DNA of 64,000 nt, taken from positions 265,355,114 through 265,419,113 of the forward strand of contig OY856188.1 of the NCBI GenBank assembly GCA_963693315.1. Direction: 5' to 3'. The DNA comes from Diogma glabrata. Its lineage: Eukaryota; Arthropoda; Insecta; Diptera; Cylindrotomidae. Shown piece after piece: positions 11,160-23,598 of this stretch. Made by a program: the position numbers and the translations under genes. The notes below the pieces were generated by a model. That model was not told the origin of the DNA. It did not search any database and saw nothing but the letters and a program-made list of their open reading frames with translations. Numbering within the stretch: position 1 is the first letter of the stretch; each line of letters opens with the position of its first letter.

Positions 11160-13440
11160 ACGAATTGGAGATATACATCAATTCAAAATGTAGAAAAATA
11201 ACAAAACATTATGGTAAGATATTGAAGACTTGTCATGAATTTGATACTTAGGTATTTACAGACACAAATAAAACTTAAAAAGACATTCTTGGTTCAAAGA
11301 AAAATAAATAAAATAACAACATACAAACTTAAATAAATATAAAATAAAAACAAATAGCAAGAAAAAGAAATTAATTCAATTAAGAAGAACTAAAATGAAA
11401 AAAAAAATATGCTTACCTAACTTATTCTTACGATAAAAATTAAATAAAAATATTTCAGACAAGAAAATATTTTTGTTTTCTTGTTCAACTTTTTATCAAG
11501 CACGCAATTCTCTAATTATAGTCCACCAAACAACTAAATAAAACAAAAATTCAAAATTTTGGAGAACAAACAGTATTGAGTACATTGTGTAAACGTAACA
11601 GTCTACATTGGTTGGAATATTTGGATTAATTTTTCTTATTGATAAACGTCAACATCAACATGATCAAAATATTCACAGATTCTGTACAAGTCAGATCTTT
11701 CTATATATATTTTTGAATTAAATGTCAGAAAAACTTAACCAAAAGTTTTAATACTTTGTTCCGAAATCTTAGGGGAACCAATTAAATCTTTCACAATTAA
11801 TGTTTATGGTTCTACTTTGAAATTAAACATTCAATGGTCATCTTAAAAAAAGGAAATTAAAATGCTCTGTGGCTTTGCTCCTTTAAACCTTCATTTATTA
11901 TTTTTATTCTAGAAAAAAAAAACGAAATCAACAATCAAAAATTTAATTTTTATTGTGAAATAAATAAACACAAAAAACAACACCAACATAATTTATAATT
12001 TCTAGATTTTTTGTCTACAAAACTATCGAAATAAATATAAAATAAAGTAGTTTTTTGTCTCTCTGATTATTTCCAGATGCTGTTAAAGAACCATAAAATA
12101 TTCACCACAGCACAACACAACAAAAAAAGATGCTTCCAACAAAAGTATTTAAATTATGGAAAAAGGATAACAAAACAATAAAATGAATAGAAAATTAATT
12201 TCGGTCAGAAGAAAAAAGGAAAAAAAAAATAATATAACTTAAGTTCAGAAAAAATTTTCCTAGTTCCGTAAAATGAAAAAAAAAAAATAAAAAATGTGAA
12301 AAACAAAACGAAAATTATTTATTATATATTTTACTTGAGTTAAAGAAGAGTCCCAATAGGGATTTATTGTTAAATGTCTATCCTAAACGAAATTGAAAGG
12401 TCATTGAGAGTGAAAAATGTCTTTAGCACAGGTCAATTTAGTAGAACTGATTATGGTTGAGAACTGAGTGAAAATAAAAGGATATAGCTTAAAAAAAATC
12501 CTAAACCAAAATATCCGTTTTTGAAAAGGGGTGAAATAGAAGGATGTACCCTAAATAAATTCAACTCTAAATTATTAGATCTCATGTTTATTTTATTATC
12601 TTGATCCTTTGTTTTTTAAGACATTTTAAATGGTTTCCAGTTTTTTTTTTCTGTAATAGTTTTGTTGGTTTTCTTTTATAGGAATAGACTGAGAAATTGG
12701 GTCAAACGAAAGTTTTAAGCTCCACTTTTTTAATGTAACTTACTTTTTCGGTTTTATTTTATTTGTTTTTTCTCTAATAAAACAATTTAGTTTTACGATA
12801 TTTCAATGTGGATAATATCCAGGATTAATAGAAGCTTAAGTAATTTTTGATAGTTTTATTATTTAAATTAAATTAAATGTATAGAAAATATGTTAAAGTA
12901 ATTAAAGTTTTATTAGAAAATGAGTTTGAAGATAATAAAGGAGAGGATTATTTCAGTTCCATTTGTAAAACAAAATCGTTAATGATTTGGGTATTATAAT
13001 GTGATTTGGTTAAGGCCAATTATGTTTTGAAATAAATTTAATATATTTTAATTTGAAAGTGAGTTAGTTTAAGGTATTGAAATGTATAGATACTAAAATA
13101 AAACTATAGTTATGGGTTTTGTTTGTCAGTCCCAAATTAAACCACAGGAGGGAAATGTTTTTCTAGATTTATTATTTTTGAATTGCTGATATTTTGATAT
13201 AAATACGGTTTTGGAATTAATTGAATTTTAATTAAATCAGTTTATAACTTCTTATAAACTTTCACTTTTAAACTAAATAGAATCAGTTAAAATAACAAAA
13301 GAAATAAGTGGTATGATGGAGTTGGAGAATTAGGTGGTACCACGCCGGGGTCACCAATATGGGTGAAAGATGTTTGTTGTTTTACGGTTTTTATCTATTT
13401 GATTTAATTTGTTTAATTTGGCCTTTTATAAATAAAATAT
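11160..13440. other. Long A-rich non-coding interval
   Basis: More than 2 kb of strongly A-biased plus-strand sequence. No open frame with a recognisable motif, no RNA gene and no clear tandem structure were seen. A GGTACCACGCCGGGG patch near 13335-13350 is an isolated GC-rich island. Confidence 0.45.
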
Positions 13441-13479
13441 GAATAGTAGTAATGTCCCGAGAACGATTGTTTAATTTGT

Positions 13480-13740
13480 CACAGTTGTAATTAAGACCGA
13501 ACCTCTAAAAACAAAAAAACAATCGGAGGACTACGTGCCTGGCAAAGTTGTAATCTGACGAGCTTCAACCATGTGTGTTAGAACAGCAATATCTCCTATT
13601 TCTGTACAAATAATCAAATATGCACGAAAAAAAGAATGTGTTAATGGAATCAAATAACCAAAACAAATATGCAGGGACTCTGACGACCCCAAAGACCGAA
13701 GAAACCGTGACGCTCACACCAACTTGACAACTACTAAAAT
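13480..13740. repeat. Dispersed repeat family R1, copy 2
   Basis: See 4785-5115. This copy has the GGACTACGTGCCTGG box at about 13528 and the GGGACTCTGACGACCCC box at about 13674. Confidence 0.55.
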
Positions 13741-14655
13741 TTATAATTTAAATGATTGAATAATTTATTCTCTAACCCCATGATTGTTCCGCAGCAAAAT
13801 CAATTACCTTTTGATCCTTATGAACCCATGCTGTAAAGAACCATCCTTCACTACTGCTAGTTCCGAGTTGTATATAGAACTTCCAGCTCTGTTGGATTGG
13901 TGCTGGTACCAAACGTTATACTCGGGTTTTTTCATTGCTCGCTAAAACCCAAAATATTCACCTTTCTTTCCTTTGCTACAACGGAGAATAGATCCCAGGC
14001 TGCCCTGAATTCGGCCAGATTCATTTGAATAACTTATAGATTTCATTTGTTAGCTCGGCCTGGAAGGACGGACATCTTTGAGTATGGTCGCCTTTCCTCT
14101 TTTATCCGCATATATGACACAATTTTTAGTTGGTTAAGTGACCCTTAATGTTTCATTTCCAGCAAACACCCTTCCTTTCAACCCATGTTCGTTTTCCAGT
14201 TTCCTTTTGTGACGCCTTTTTCTCCTGTTTTGGGCAGTTTTCCATCCCCATCATTACTTGCAGGGAATGGGTGAACTAAACTATCCCCTTATTGTTATCC
14301 AGCTATGTCTTTTCCGTTAGTAGTTTTCTTTCTTTACTGGAAATACCATGTGGTTTGTTTTTGATGTGATTTTTGCTTATACGCTTTTTCCTTTATTTGA
14401 TGGTGCACTAGCGTTTTTCACCTTTTTTCGTGTGTTTCATGTTGCCTTGTTGATGTTGATCGCCTTTCTTTCTTTCGAACTCCACCTGAATATGGTTATA
14501 TTGACAGGAAACCTTGAAAATTTCAACCGCAATGGTCATAGCTGTTTTATACAACCCCTGAACTACGTTGATTCTCCTCCTGAATTGGCATGGAATATGG
14601 ATGTTGATTTTTGGTTTAAGCAATTATGACAACTCCTTTACATTTCTGTTAATAA
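13741..14655. other. Non-coding interval, less AT-biased than neighbours
   Basis: A 93-codon plus-strand frame (14348-14629) and an overlapping minus-strand frame are both without recognisable motifs. The segment lies just past the 3' end of the minus-strand LINE and may be older repeat sequence. Confidence 0.35.
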
Positions 14656-14672
14656 CTTTTTTTTTTTTTATT

Positions 14673-17600
14673 AATTAGTTAGACATGTTTAGCACACTAA
14701 ATATGAAATCTTCATTATTAAGACTCTTTGAATATCCGAAGACACCATGTCAACTATAAAGGAAGGAGATGAGGAAAATGGAAGGAATGGGGATAAAAGG
14801 ATAACTATACTAATTGTTTTAAATGATTATGGACATTTTCTTTAAATGCCTGAGGGGAAAATTCATCGGGAAATACAGAGGCAGGCATTGAGTTCCACAA
14901 TTTGGCCACTCTATTACAATAGTCGTTCTGAAAGGACACAGTTCTACAACGAGGTATTTGTACAACAAATGGATGGGATAACTCGGCAGCTCTTGTTTGT
15001 CGATTATACTGCGCACACGATGGAAGGATATTTTGAATTTCCTTAGAGGAGAATTCGCTAAAGTTATATTTATAGTAGATTGATAATTCAGCCACATTTC
15101 TTCTGTGCTGGAGTAAATCAAGCTGGTCCATTAGTCCATTGGACCAATCAACCGTATTGCTTTTCTCTGTACAGAGTCTAGACATTTTAATGTTGACTGA
15201 CAAGCACCTCCCCTCACATGACAGCAGTACTCAATAGATTGACGAAAAAAGGACTTGAAGATTAGCAAAATTTGCTCGGGATTGAAATACTTTTTACATC
15301 GACTCAAGAATCCTAATTTTTGCATTGCAGATTTAGCGAGGTTGAACACATGTTTATTCCATTTCGGGGTATTTTGAATATCCACTCCAAGAAGTCTAAC
15401 TGATTCAACCTCACGCAATTCCTCATGGTTTATTTTAATAGGGAAATTTTTATGTCGCTCTATTCGTGAAAGACGGCATAGTTTGGTTTTGGTTGGATTA
15501 AATGAAAAAAGATTACAATCTCCCCATTCCATTATACGCTCCAGATCTTTGTTGATAGAATCAATTAGTAGCTCTCCATCAGTGGTACCTGCAGTATGAG
15601 ATCGAAATTTAGGAGATGAATGTGATGCATGCAATGTCATCAGCAAAACTGTGGATTGGGTGCACTGTGGAAATAAGTAAGTCATTAATGTACAGAAGGA
15701 ACAAGGTTGGTGAGAGTGCAGAACCTTGGGGAACCCCAGCATTGGGTGTGAAAATATTGGATGTGATACCACCTAAATTAACATGAAATTGGCGACCTGA
15801 AAGAAAACTATGAATCCATGAGACAGTAAGATGGTCTATGCCATAAGATTTTAATTTAGCTATGAGATTTTTATGCCACACTTTATCAAATGCTTTAAAA
15901 ATGTCAAGTGAAATACTGAATGTTTCACCATGGTTTTCCAGCGATTTGTTCCAGAGATGGGATAAGTAGGCTAACAGACCACCTGTTGCATGATTTCTAC
16001 GAAAACCATACTGTTTATCATCAATAATTCGCGACACTTCCAAACAATCTATTAAATTGTAGTTAACATATTTTTCAAATATTTTAGCTAAAACCGACAG
16101 AATTGCAATTGGTCTATAATTGTTAGGATCTATCTTACTGCCTTTCTTTGGTATGTGTTGAACGCTGGCCAGCTGCCAAGAGTTGGGAAATATTCCGGTT
16201 TATAAGATAAATAGAAAACTGTTGTTAAAATTGGAGTTAGTTGCCTAGTAAAATTTTTAAGAATGAGGGGTGGAATACCGTCGGGGCCAGCGGATTTGCT
16301 GATATTGATAGAAAGAAGCATTTTCCGTACAATATTGCAACGAAAAATAATTGGTTTCATTTTCGTTACAACTGGGGGAATGAGTGTAGGAGAATGGGGA
16401 GGTTCCACTATGTTTGAGTTTTCTGCGAATATACGACCCATAAGATCCGCCTTCTCTTTCGAGTCGCTCACGGGAATGTCATTCAGAACTAAGGTTGGAA
16501 TAGAGGATCGAGTAAAATTTCTCTGGACTGATTTAACTGCCTGAAAGAAACTACGTGAGCCAGATGGGTGCTCGGCGAATTTCTTTGCTTTCTTCTGGAT
16601 AAACGCTGCTTTGTCCAAGTCTATTTTGTATTTACTAATATTTCTGGCTTTCTTATAGGCGCTATGGGTTTCAGGTGTTTTATTAGCGTTATATGTCTTA
16701 AATGCTTTGCGTTTATTCCTCACTGCCTCATCAACATCCCAGGTGAACCAAGGCTCAGTTTTAGGAGTGGTTAATCGATTTGGAATAAACCGCCGCATTC
16801 CGTATTTTATGATTTCGGACATTCTTATTGCCGATGTGCTAGGATCTTGATCAACACAACAAATAGTTTTCCAAGGCGTTTCATCATAAAATATTCTTAG
16901 TCCCTCCCAGTTGGCGCGTTTATAGTTCCAAACGCGACGAGGATTTGCTTTAATTTGTGTCGGTGATGTAAATTGTACTATTGCTGATATTAGTAGATGG
17001 TCCGATGTTCCGAGGGGTTGTTCAACTTTTGTTTTCGTAGTATCTGGGTCGTTTGTCAAAAACAGATCCAGCAAATTATTGTTATGATGTGAATTGTCTG
17101 AGATTCTAGTGGAGCACTCTATCATTTGCGTCAAAGCGTGATAATCTGCGAGTATCAGTTCAGCTTGTCTTCCTACGTCGTCAGTGCGCGATGAATACTT
17201 AAGCCATTCTTTATTATGCATATTAAAGTCTCCAAGAATGGCCAGTCTTGCTTTGGGGTAGTCCGTGGTAATCTTGTCTAGATTAGCCGATATTTGATCG
17301 AAAAAGGGACATTCTGGGGGAGAATTTGGGGATCTATATAATCCTATTATAAACATAGTTTCATCAACACTTGAGATCATTAGTGCTATAGAATTATGGA
17401 GCTTAGAGTTCAACTCGTAGGCCTTAATTCTCATACATGAAAGTGAATCTCGGACAAATACACAGATACCATGCTTGTTATAAAAGGAATGTTCCAATTC
17501 GAAACTAGGTATCCGGTATTTATCGGGATCCAACTTCGATGCTTTGCCACTAACAATTGTTTCGGTAAGAAACAATATGTCAGGTTTATTTTTTTCAAAG

Positions 17601-17716
17601 TAGTGATGAACCTCGTTTAGATTCAAATTGAGACCTCTTAGGTTAGTGAAGTCAATGCTAAGCTGTTGGTTTACTCTGCGGCCATTTTGTTGAGACAAAA
17701 AATTACCCTTTGACAT
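14673..17716 (-). pseudogene. LINE ORF2: AP-type endonuclease + reverse transcriptase, frameshifted
   Basis: The endonuclease (17716 to about 16950) shows PDILFLTET, a GICVFVRD-type strand, the LYRSPNSP box, LGDFNMHN (catalytic Asp/Asn) and GTSDHLLI (catalytic His). RT follows, with SAGPDGIPP (about 16280), DIFKAFDKVWH (motif A Asp), NAGVPQGSALSP (motif B, about 15720) and SFADD (motif C catalytic pair, about 15645). The C-terminal part includes LLGVDI, the AIRLIG box and LDLLQHRRNVAELS. Frameshifts lie near 16180, 15640 and 15135, and the protein ends at 14805. The active-site residues survive but the frame is broken. Function when intact: nick target DNA and prime reverse transcription of its own RNA. 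Confidence 0.88.
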
Positions 17717-18565
17717 TGCAGGCTAAGCTACTGAAATTCGGCCAGGCCTTAATTTCAACACTAAACAGTACAAAAGAAACTGGGTATCTCTGTCACAAAA
17801 ACACGATAGCAGATTTCATGCAACAGTAGCACGATAAGAGAAAAGCAAAAAAAATGGGGACACAAAAGACACTAACAAAATTGAAGAGTACAAATAAAGG
17901 GTTAAATTCTAAGTTCCTAACTTTTGTCAAAAAAAAGACATTTCATAATCAACTAACTGATATTTTCCAACTCCCAAAATAAGTCCGAGGTGGGAGGAGC
18001 TAGATCATGTCAAAAAACTTCACAAAAAAATATCAATCAATCCAAAAAAAATCACTACCAACTAAAACGAAATTTTTTGTTTTCTGTTACCAAGACAAAT
18101 TTACGCTTTAAAATAATAAATAAATTTATTACATCAAAGCAATAAAGGTAAAATTTTACCTGCCTACCCCTTGGTAACAGTAAACACAAAATACCAAATC
18201 ATTTTTTAATAAAGAACAATCTCACCAATTATATATTTGTACGCGTCCGTTCTTCAATACTTTTATTTTTATAAACACTAACACAAACACTATAACACTT
18301 GTTAGCTACTTATTAACACTTATCAACACTTATAACACTTATTTTTCTATTTTCGATTATATTTGTTTTTTTTGTTCTTTTCCTTTTAACATTTCGGAGA
18401 CCACCTTCTTCGTCTGACTCCGAAATAAAAACTTGCATTTTCTTCGTTTCCGTTTTGCCTATTCGAAAGCGATGTTAATGACGAAGGACGCTCCAATTTT
18501 GCACACGGTCCTCTTTTTAATGGAGATCTCGGTTGTATCTGATTTGAAACTGGAATTCTTCACAC
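17717..18565 (-). other. Probable LINE 5' region
   Basis: There is no coding signal. Repeated TTAACACTT/ATAACACTT motifs lie at about 18290-18345, and a GC-richer patch at 18395-18540 could be the promoter-bearing 5' UTR. Assignment to the LINE is inference from position. Confidence 0.35.
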
Positions 18566-18744
18566 AATAATTGCAAACACAATATGTTATATTTCAATAA
18601 CTTTTTAAAGTGATTTAATTTTCTTTTAAGTAATTTTAGGTTACAATTTTAACTTGTTTTTGATGTCAAATCAAAACTTGAATTGAATGAATAGAGGAAT
18701 TTTTACAAAAAATTAATAATTTTTGTAGTATACAAAATATCAAA

Positions 18745-19570
18745 AGGCAATAAAATCATAAAATAAATGAGCAATTTCACGCCAGCTCAGCACATTTTTG
18801 GGAAATTTTGACTTGACCCCTTTTAATTTTGATTATTTTTTGTTTATAAATAGTCTTTCATGAATAAAAAATACAAGTTCTCTTAGAATTTTTTTTTCGA
18901 CCAGGGGTCTTCACAGGGTGCCCCTCAATTTTTTGTTATTTTGTGATTTGAGTGCATTTTGACGAGCGATTGTAGAAAAACTACTCAATCGATTTTCATA
19001 AATGATATGTCGTTGAATAGGTATTAGAACAAAGTTCTTAAAAATGTACACTGTTAATTTTTTGAAATAATTTTTAACGGTGTAACATAAGAAAAAAACG
19101 GTGTAATTGAAAAAAAGATGACATAGCCTTTTTTTTAACTAAATTGAAGCTTATTTTATATCTAACCACTTGTGAAAGTTTAGGAACACGCGTTATTTTT
19201 TGTTTTAGAGATAAAATTTGTTGTGCATATAGGAATTTTTTTTGTTCTGAAGGAAAATTATAAAAATAGCAATTTTTAGATTCAGTTTTTTTTTATGTTA
19301 AATATCAAATATTTTATTATTAAATGAATTTTTTAAAAGGCAATTTCAGTCAAGTTCAGCAAAATGTTGCGACATTTTGACTCGACCCTTTTTAATTTGG
19401 TTTATTTTTAGTTTATAGATAGCCTTTGATAAATGAAAAATACGACTTCAAGTAGAATTTTTTTTAAATATAATAATATAAATTATTATATTTTTAAATA
19501 TAATAATATAATTATAATAACAATATAAATGATATGTCGTAGAATAGGTTAGAAATTCAAAGAAATTTTT
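18745..19570 (+). repeat. Diverged tandem duplication, about 550-bp offset
   Basis: Block 18745-19060 and block 19312-19570 share, in order, CAGCTCAGCA / AAGTTCAGCA, a TTTTGACTTGACCCCTTTTA-like box, a GTTTATAAATAG / GTTTATAGATAG box, a TAAAAAATAC / TGAAAAATAC box and AAATGATATGTCGT. Both are non-coding. The pair flanks the segment upstream of the gene fragment at 20.1 kb. Confidence 0.65.
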
Positions 19571-20094
19571 GAAATTGTGCATTGTTAGCTTTTTAATCCT
19601 ATTTAACGGTGTTACATAAGAAAACAAGTTTAAAAGATGACGCTACTATCTAATCCCACTTTTTTATTTTTTTAAAAAATAAAATTGAAGCTTGGTTTTA
19701 TTTACCTGTGAACGTTAATCCGTTAATCCATTAAAAGGAGGCTGTTTTTTTTAGATATGCATGATTGAAAAATTTGAAAATCCTACTTTTAATTTTAAGT
19801 GAATACAGGCGTAAACTAATATGGATTAAAAATAAATAAAAACCATCTTAAGTATTTTAAATTATATATGGCTGTAATTAAGACAAAGATTTCAAAAGGT
19901 TAAACAGATGCTGTAGAGTAGTAAATGTAGAGTAATTATATTTGGTCATAAAAAATAGGCGTATATAATCTTTATTGATGCTTGCATTACTATTTTTAAT
20001 CCCATTTTGGTTATATAAATGAAATTTTAAATTGGTCACTATCAGTTAATTTCTATTACTTTAACAAAAACTTTCAAAATTTAATTTTTCTAAA

Positions 20095-21085
20095 ATGAGT
20101 GAATATATATGCGTTAAACCATTTTCAAATTCTAAGTGTTCTTCAAATAAAAGGAAAATTACAGAGAAAGTTCGACAACATTTAGATGTTCTTGGGATTA
20201 GTGCAATGGAGAATAAGCGAATATGTTCATCTCGTTATTTTAGTTTAGTCAAACAGTCAACACTACCTTCTGGTTCAGATTTATCAACATCTCTAGCAGT
20301 GGGTTATGATGCAGTATCCAATGACGCATCTTCAAATGAAACATCAGATGAAATGCAAACCGATCAAGTGATTGGTGCCAGCTTTAATCGAGATTATGTT
20401 CAAACACCAAACTTGATTAACTTAGAGCGTGATGTGCTGATTAATAATTTAAACGAACATATTGTGCCGCATATATCAGATCATCTTTCACCTCTTAAAA
20501 TAAATTTGTGTGGCAGTCTCGACTACAGAAAACAAAAAGCCGTACAAATAACTAAGTCTATTCAGGAACGTTTGACTGGAGAAGTATTAGAGTTGTCTGA
20601 AAATTCAAAAATAAGGCAACGTTATGAAGAAATTATTAGAAACCTAAAGATACATTTCGACAATGGGGATTATGCTGAAAAACAAAAAATAATGTCAATT
20701 TTACCGCAAGAAATTAAAATGGAGGAGATTCAAGATATATTTGGAAGTAATGCTACGCGTCATTTGGTTGAAAAAAGTAAAATTCTACATGAAAATAATT
20801 TTCAGCATTCATCTGCGACGGATAAAAGAGGTAAGGATACACCTCTTTTATCCGTACAGATATAAATAGATATAAATGTTGTGGAACCAATCTATAAAAG
20901 TGATGAAATCAGTAGATTATTGCCAGGCAAACGAGATGCAATATCTCTTAAAAAAAAACACAAAAGCGCTTATTGCTATGTCCATTAAATGAAGCTTATG
21001 TGGAGTTTAAAAATAAGTTTCCTGATGTGAAAATAGGATTTACTAAATTCACGTCCCTTCGTCCATTCACGTCTCCTAGCGCCAT
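20095..21085 (+). pseudogene. Broken member of a multicopy uncharacterised arthropod protein family
   Basis: A 256-codon frame opens at ATG 20095 and stops at 20863. The same frame continues after the TAA with YKSDEISRLLPGKRDA, then a run of A (about 20950-20960) shifts it, and the next frame gives KRLLLCPLNEAYVEFKNKF and VKIGFTKFTSLRP, ending near 21050. The combination of a YEEIIRNLKI helix, DEISRxxPGKxD, KRLLLC-LNEAY and KIGFxKFxxLRP is, from memory, characteristic of a large family of uncharacterised proteins found in many copies in aphids and other arthropods. Function is unknown, and high copy number suggests a link with mobile DNA. The N-terminal 120 residues are Ser/Asn-rich and low in motifs. 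One in-frame stop plus one frameshift mark it as a pseudogene. A C-terminal Cys-rich part expected in relatives is missing. Confidence 0.7.
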
Positions 21086-21528
21086 CTTTAAAAAAGTTTT
21101 TTTAATATTTTTATTTAAAAATTAATTATAAAAACAAGAAATTAATTTTTTTTCAAATGACTAATTAATCATCAATCAAACAAAAAAAGTTTGATGAAAT
21201 CGGTATAGCCGTTCTTGAGCAATTTAATTTCAAAGTTACATCGGATTTTCAGAATTTTCATTTTTCATGCATGTTGGGGTGCCCCTTATGTGCACTTTAC
21301 AAAAATTTTAAAATAAGACGTATTTTTTATTTTGTCCATACTACTTATATGCCAAGTTTCAGGAAAATCAAAAATGGTCAAGTTTTCACAACTCTGTCTA
21401 GAACATGTTTTTCATCTATTTAAATTTATTTGCTTTAGTCTTGTTGTTTTTTGAACATGTAAACTATTTTTTATTGTATTGAGGGATCTGCCCCAATCTA
21501 TTGTTAAAAAAGTCCGATACAACAAAAT
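21086..21528. other. Non-coding flank before the 516-bp array
   Basis: AT-rich. A TTGGGGTGCCCCTTATGTG box (about 21274) resembles an AGGGTGCCCCTCAATTTTT box at 18917, so the two may be remnants of one dispersed repeat. Confidence 0.35.
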
Positions 21529-21542
21529 ATTTCCTAAAATTT
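21529..21542 (+). repeat. Left target-site duplication of the retrozyme array
   Basis: ATTTCCTAAAATTT here is repeated exactly at 23779-23792 on the far side of the array. The true duplication is 12-14 bp because the outer A and T bases are ambiguous. Confidence 0.85.
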
Positions 21543-21601
21543 GCCCAAAGATTCGAGCCGGGCACTGACGAGGGTAGGTTCGAATCCGATCCGAAACACG
21601 T
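21542..21601 (+). ncRNA. Hammerhead ribozyme, 5'-truncated at the cleavage site (unit 1)
   Basis: This copy starts with UGCCC, the 5' strand of stem I, and contains CUGACGA, stem II and GAAAC, but lacks the stem III 5' strand and GUC triplet. It corresponds exactly to the downstream product of self-cleavage. Confidence 0.85.
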
Positions 21602-22032
21602 AAAAAATGTGAATTGTAGTTTTTTTCTGAGAAACTTCAAACCATACCTTTGAATTGAAAATATTCCAATTACTTCTTTACTTACTTGAGTTTAATTGAT
21701 CTCAAAAATCCAAAATAAAATTGAAATTCCCTTAATGTAGTCTAATGTTAATACATATAGAACTACAAATTGACCAAGTGTCAGCCATTGATTTCACATT
21801 GATTGGAAACAATCAATAATGACTATACAATCGTGACTTAGGATGTTAATTAGAATAGAAATGTTCCCCATTCTATGAATTCACACAAAGTATTGTCTAG
21901 AAATTTAATGCAAAAAATCCCATATAATGTAAAAGCATTTCCATAATATGGTGTCTAATGACAGTGGAAAAATTCAACTTAAGTAAAATAAATAAGTGAT
22001 GAAGAAGTTTCAACTTTGAAATTGTCATCGCC

Positions 22033-22103
22033 TTAACGGCGTAATCGATAGCGTGTCTGCCCAAAGATTCGAGCCGGGCACTGACGAGGGTAGGTTCGAA
22101 TCC
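22033..22103 (+). promoter_or_regulatory. Pol III-like A box / B box overlapping the ribozyme (also at +516, +1032, +1548)
   Basis: The B box GGTTCGAATCC (22093-22103) fits the tRNA consensus and lies in stem II and its loop. An A-box-like TAACGGCGTAATCGATAGCG precedes it at 22033-22052; the diverged copy at 57.4 kb has the better A box TGGCGAAATGGATAGCG. That wording resembles arthropod tRNA-Arg 5' halves. Inference: internal pol III promoter of a SINE-like transcript. Confidence 0.55.
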
Positions 22104-22117
22104 GATCCGAAACACGT
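22051..22117 (+). ncRNA. Type III hammerhead ribozyme (unit 1/2 junction)
   Basis: Stem III is CGUGU (22052-22056) with ACACG (22112-22116), extendable by a G-U pair. The cleavage triplet is GUC, with the cut after C22057. Stem I is UGCCC (22058-22062) with GGGCA (22076-22080), closing a 13-nt loop. Core box CUGACGA is at 22081-22087. Stem II is GGGUAGG (22088-22094) with CCGAUCC (22102-22108), one G-U and one A/G mismatch, loop UUCGAAU. Core box GAA at 22109-22111 is followed by A15.1. Every invariant core nucleotide of the hammerhead is present. Stem III is the open helix, which defines type III. Expected role: self-cleavage of multimeric transcripts into unit-length RNAs. Confidence 0.93.
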
Positions 22118-22566
22118 AAAAAATGTGAATTGTAGTTTTTTTCTGAGAAACTTCAAACCATACCTTTGAATTGAAAATATTCCAATTACTTCTTTACTTA
22201 CTTGAGTTTAATTGATCTCAAAAATCCAAAATAAAATTGAAATTCCCTTAATGTAGTCTAATGTTAATACATATAGAACTACAAATTGACCAAGTGTCAG
22301 CCATTGATTTCACATTGATTGGAAACAATCAATAATGACTATACAATCGTGACTTAGGATGTTAATTAGAATAGAAATGTTCCCCATTCTATGAATTCAC
22401 ACAAAGTATTGTCTAGAAATTTAATGCAAAAAATCCCATATAATGTAAAAGCATTTCCATAATATGGTGTCTAATGACAGTGGAAAAATTCAACTTAAGT
22501 AAAATAAATAAGTGATGAAGAAGTTTCAACTTTGAAATTGTCATCGCCTTAACGGCGTAATCGATA

Positions 22567-22633
22567 GCGTGTCTGCCCAAAGATTCGAGCCGGGCACTGA
22601 CGAGGGTAGGTTCGAATCCGATCCGAAACACGT
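22567..22633 (+). ncRNA. Type III hammerhead ribozyme (unit 2/3 junction)
   Basis: Identical to the copy at 22051-22117, shifted by 516 bp; the predicted cut is after position 22573. Confidence 0.92.
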
Positions 22634-23082
22634 AAAAAATGTGAATTGTAGTTTTTTTCTGAGAAACTTCAAACCATACCTTTGAATTGAAAATATTCCA
22701 ATTACTTCTTTACTTACTTGAGTTTAATTGATCTCAAAAATCCAAAATAAAATTGAAATTCCCTTAATGTAGTCTAATGTTAATACATATAGAACTACAA
22801 ATTGACCAAGTGTCAGCCATTGATTTCACATTGATTGGAAACAATCAATAATGACTATACAATCGTGACTTAGGATGTTAATTAGAATAGAAATGTTCCC
22901 CATTCTATGAATTCACACAAAGTATTGTCTAGAAATTTAATGCAAAAAATCCCATATAATGTAAAAGCATTTCCATAATATGGTGTCTAATGACAGTGGA
23001 AAAATTCAACTTAAGTAAAATAAATAAGTGATGAAGAAGTTTCAACTTTGAAATTGTCATCGCCTTAACGGCGTAATCGATA

Positions 23083-23149
23083 GCGTGTCTGCCCAAAGAT
23101 TCGAGCCGGGCACTGACGAGGGTAGGTTCGAATCCGATCCGAAACACGT
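23083..23149 (+). ncRNA. Type III hammerhead ribozyme (unit 3/4 junction)
   Basis: Identical to the copy at 22051-22117, shifted by 1032 bp; the predicted cut is after position 23089. Confidence 0.92.
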
Positions 23150-23598
23150 AAAAAATGTGAATTGTAGTTTTTTTCTGAGAAACTTCAAACCATACCTTTG
23201 AATTGAAAATATTCCAATTACTTCTTTACTTACTTGAGTTTAATTGATCTCAAAAATCCAAAATAAAATTGAAATTCCCTTAATGTAGTCTAATGTTAAT
23301 ACATATAGAACTACAAATTGACCAAGTGTCAGCCATTGATTTCACATTGATTGGAAACAATCAATAATGACTATACAATCGTGACTTAGGATGTTAATTA
23401 GAATAGAAATGTTCCCCATTCTATGAATTCACACAAAGTATTGTCTAGAAATTTAATGCAAAAAATCCCATATAATGTAAAAGCATTTCCATAATATGGT
23501 GTCTAATGACAGTGGAAAAATTCAACTTAAGTAAAATAAATAAGTGATGAAGAAGTTTCAACTTTGAAATTGTCATCGCCTTAACGGCGTAATCGATA

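Larger units (their letters stand above)
14657..18565 (-). mobile_element. Non-LTR retrotransposon (LINE), decayed
   Basis: On the minus strand the order is 5' region (about 18565-17717), endonuclease-reverse transcriptase ORF (17716-14805), short 3' UTR and a poly(A) tail, seen as a T run at 14657-14672 on the plus strand. The ORF is split into four frames. No ORF1 (gag-like) protein was found, so the element is 5' truncated or belongs to a single-ORF clade. Wording of the RT boxes is of the Jockey/R1-like broad group; I would not name a clade. The 5' limit at 18565 is a guess from a change in base composition. Confidence 0.8.

Noticed and set aside
14348..14629. 93-codon hydrophobic gene
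   Set aside because: An overlapping open frame lies on the other strand, no motif is present, and no splice or start context was found.
22033..22117. True tRNA gene in the array
   Set aside because: The B box is good, but no cloverleaf with paired acceptor and anticodon arms can be drawn. The hammerhead explains every helix.
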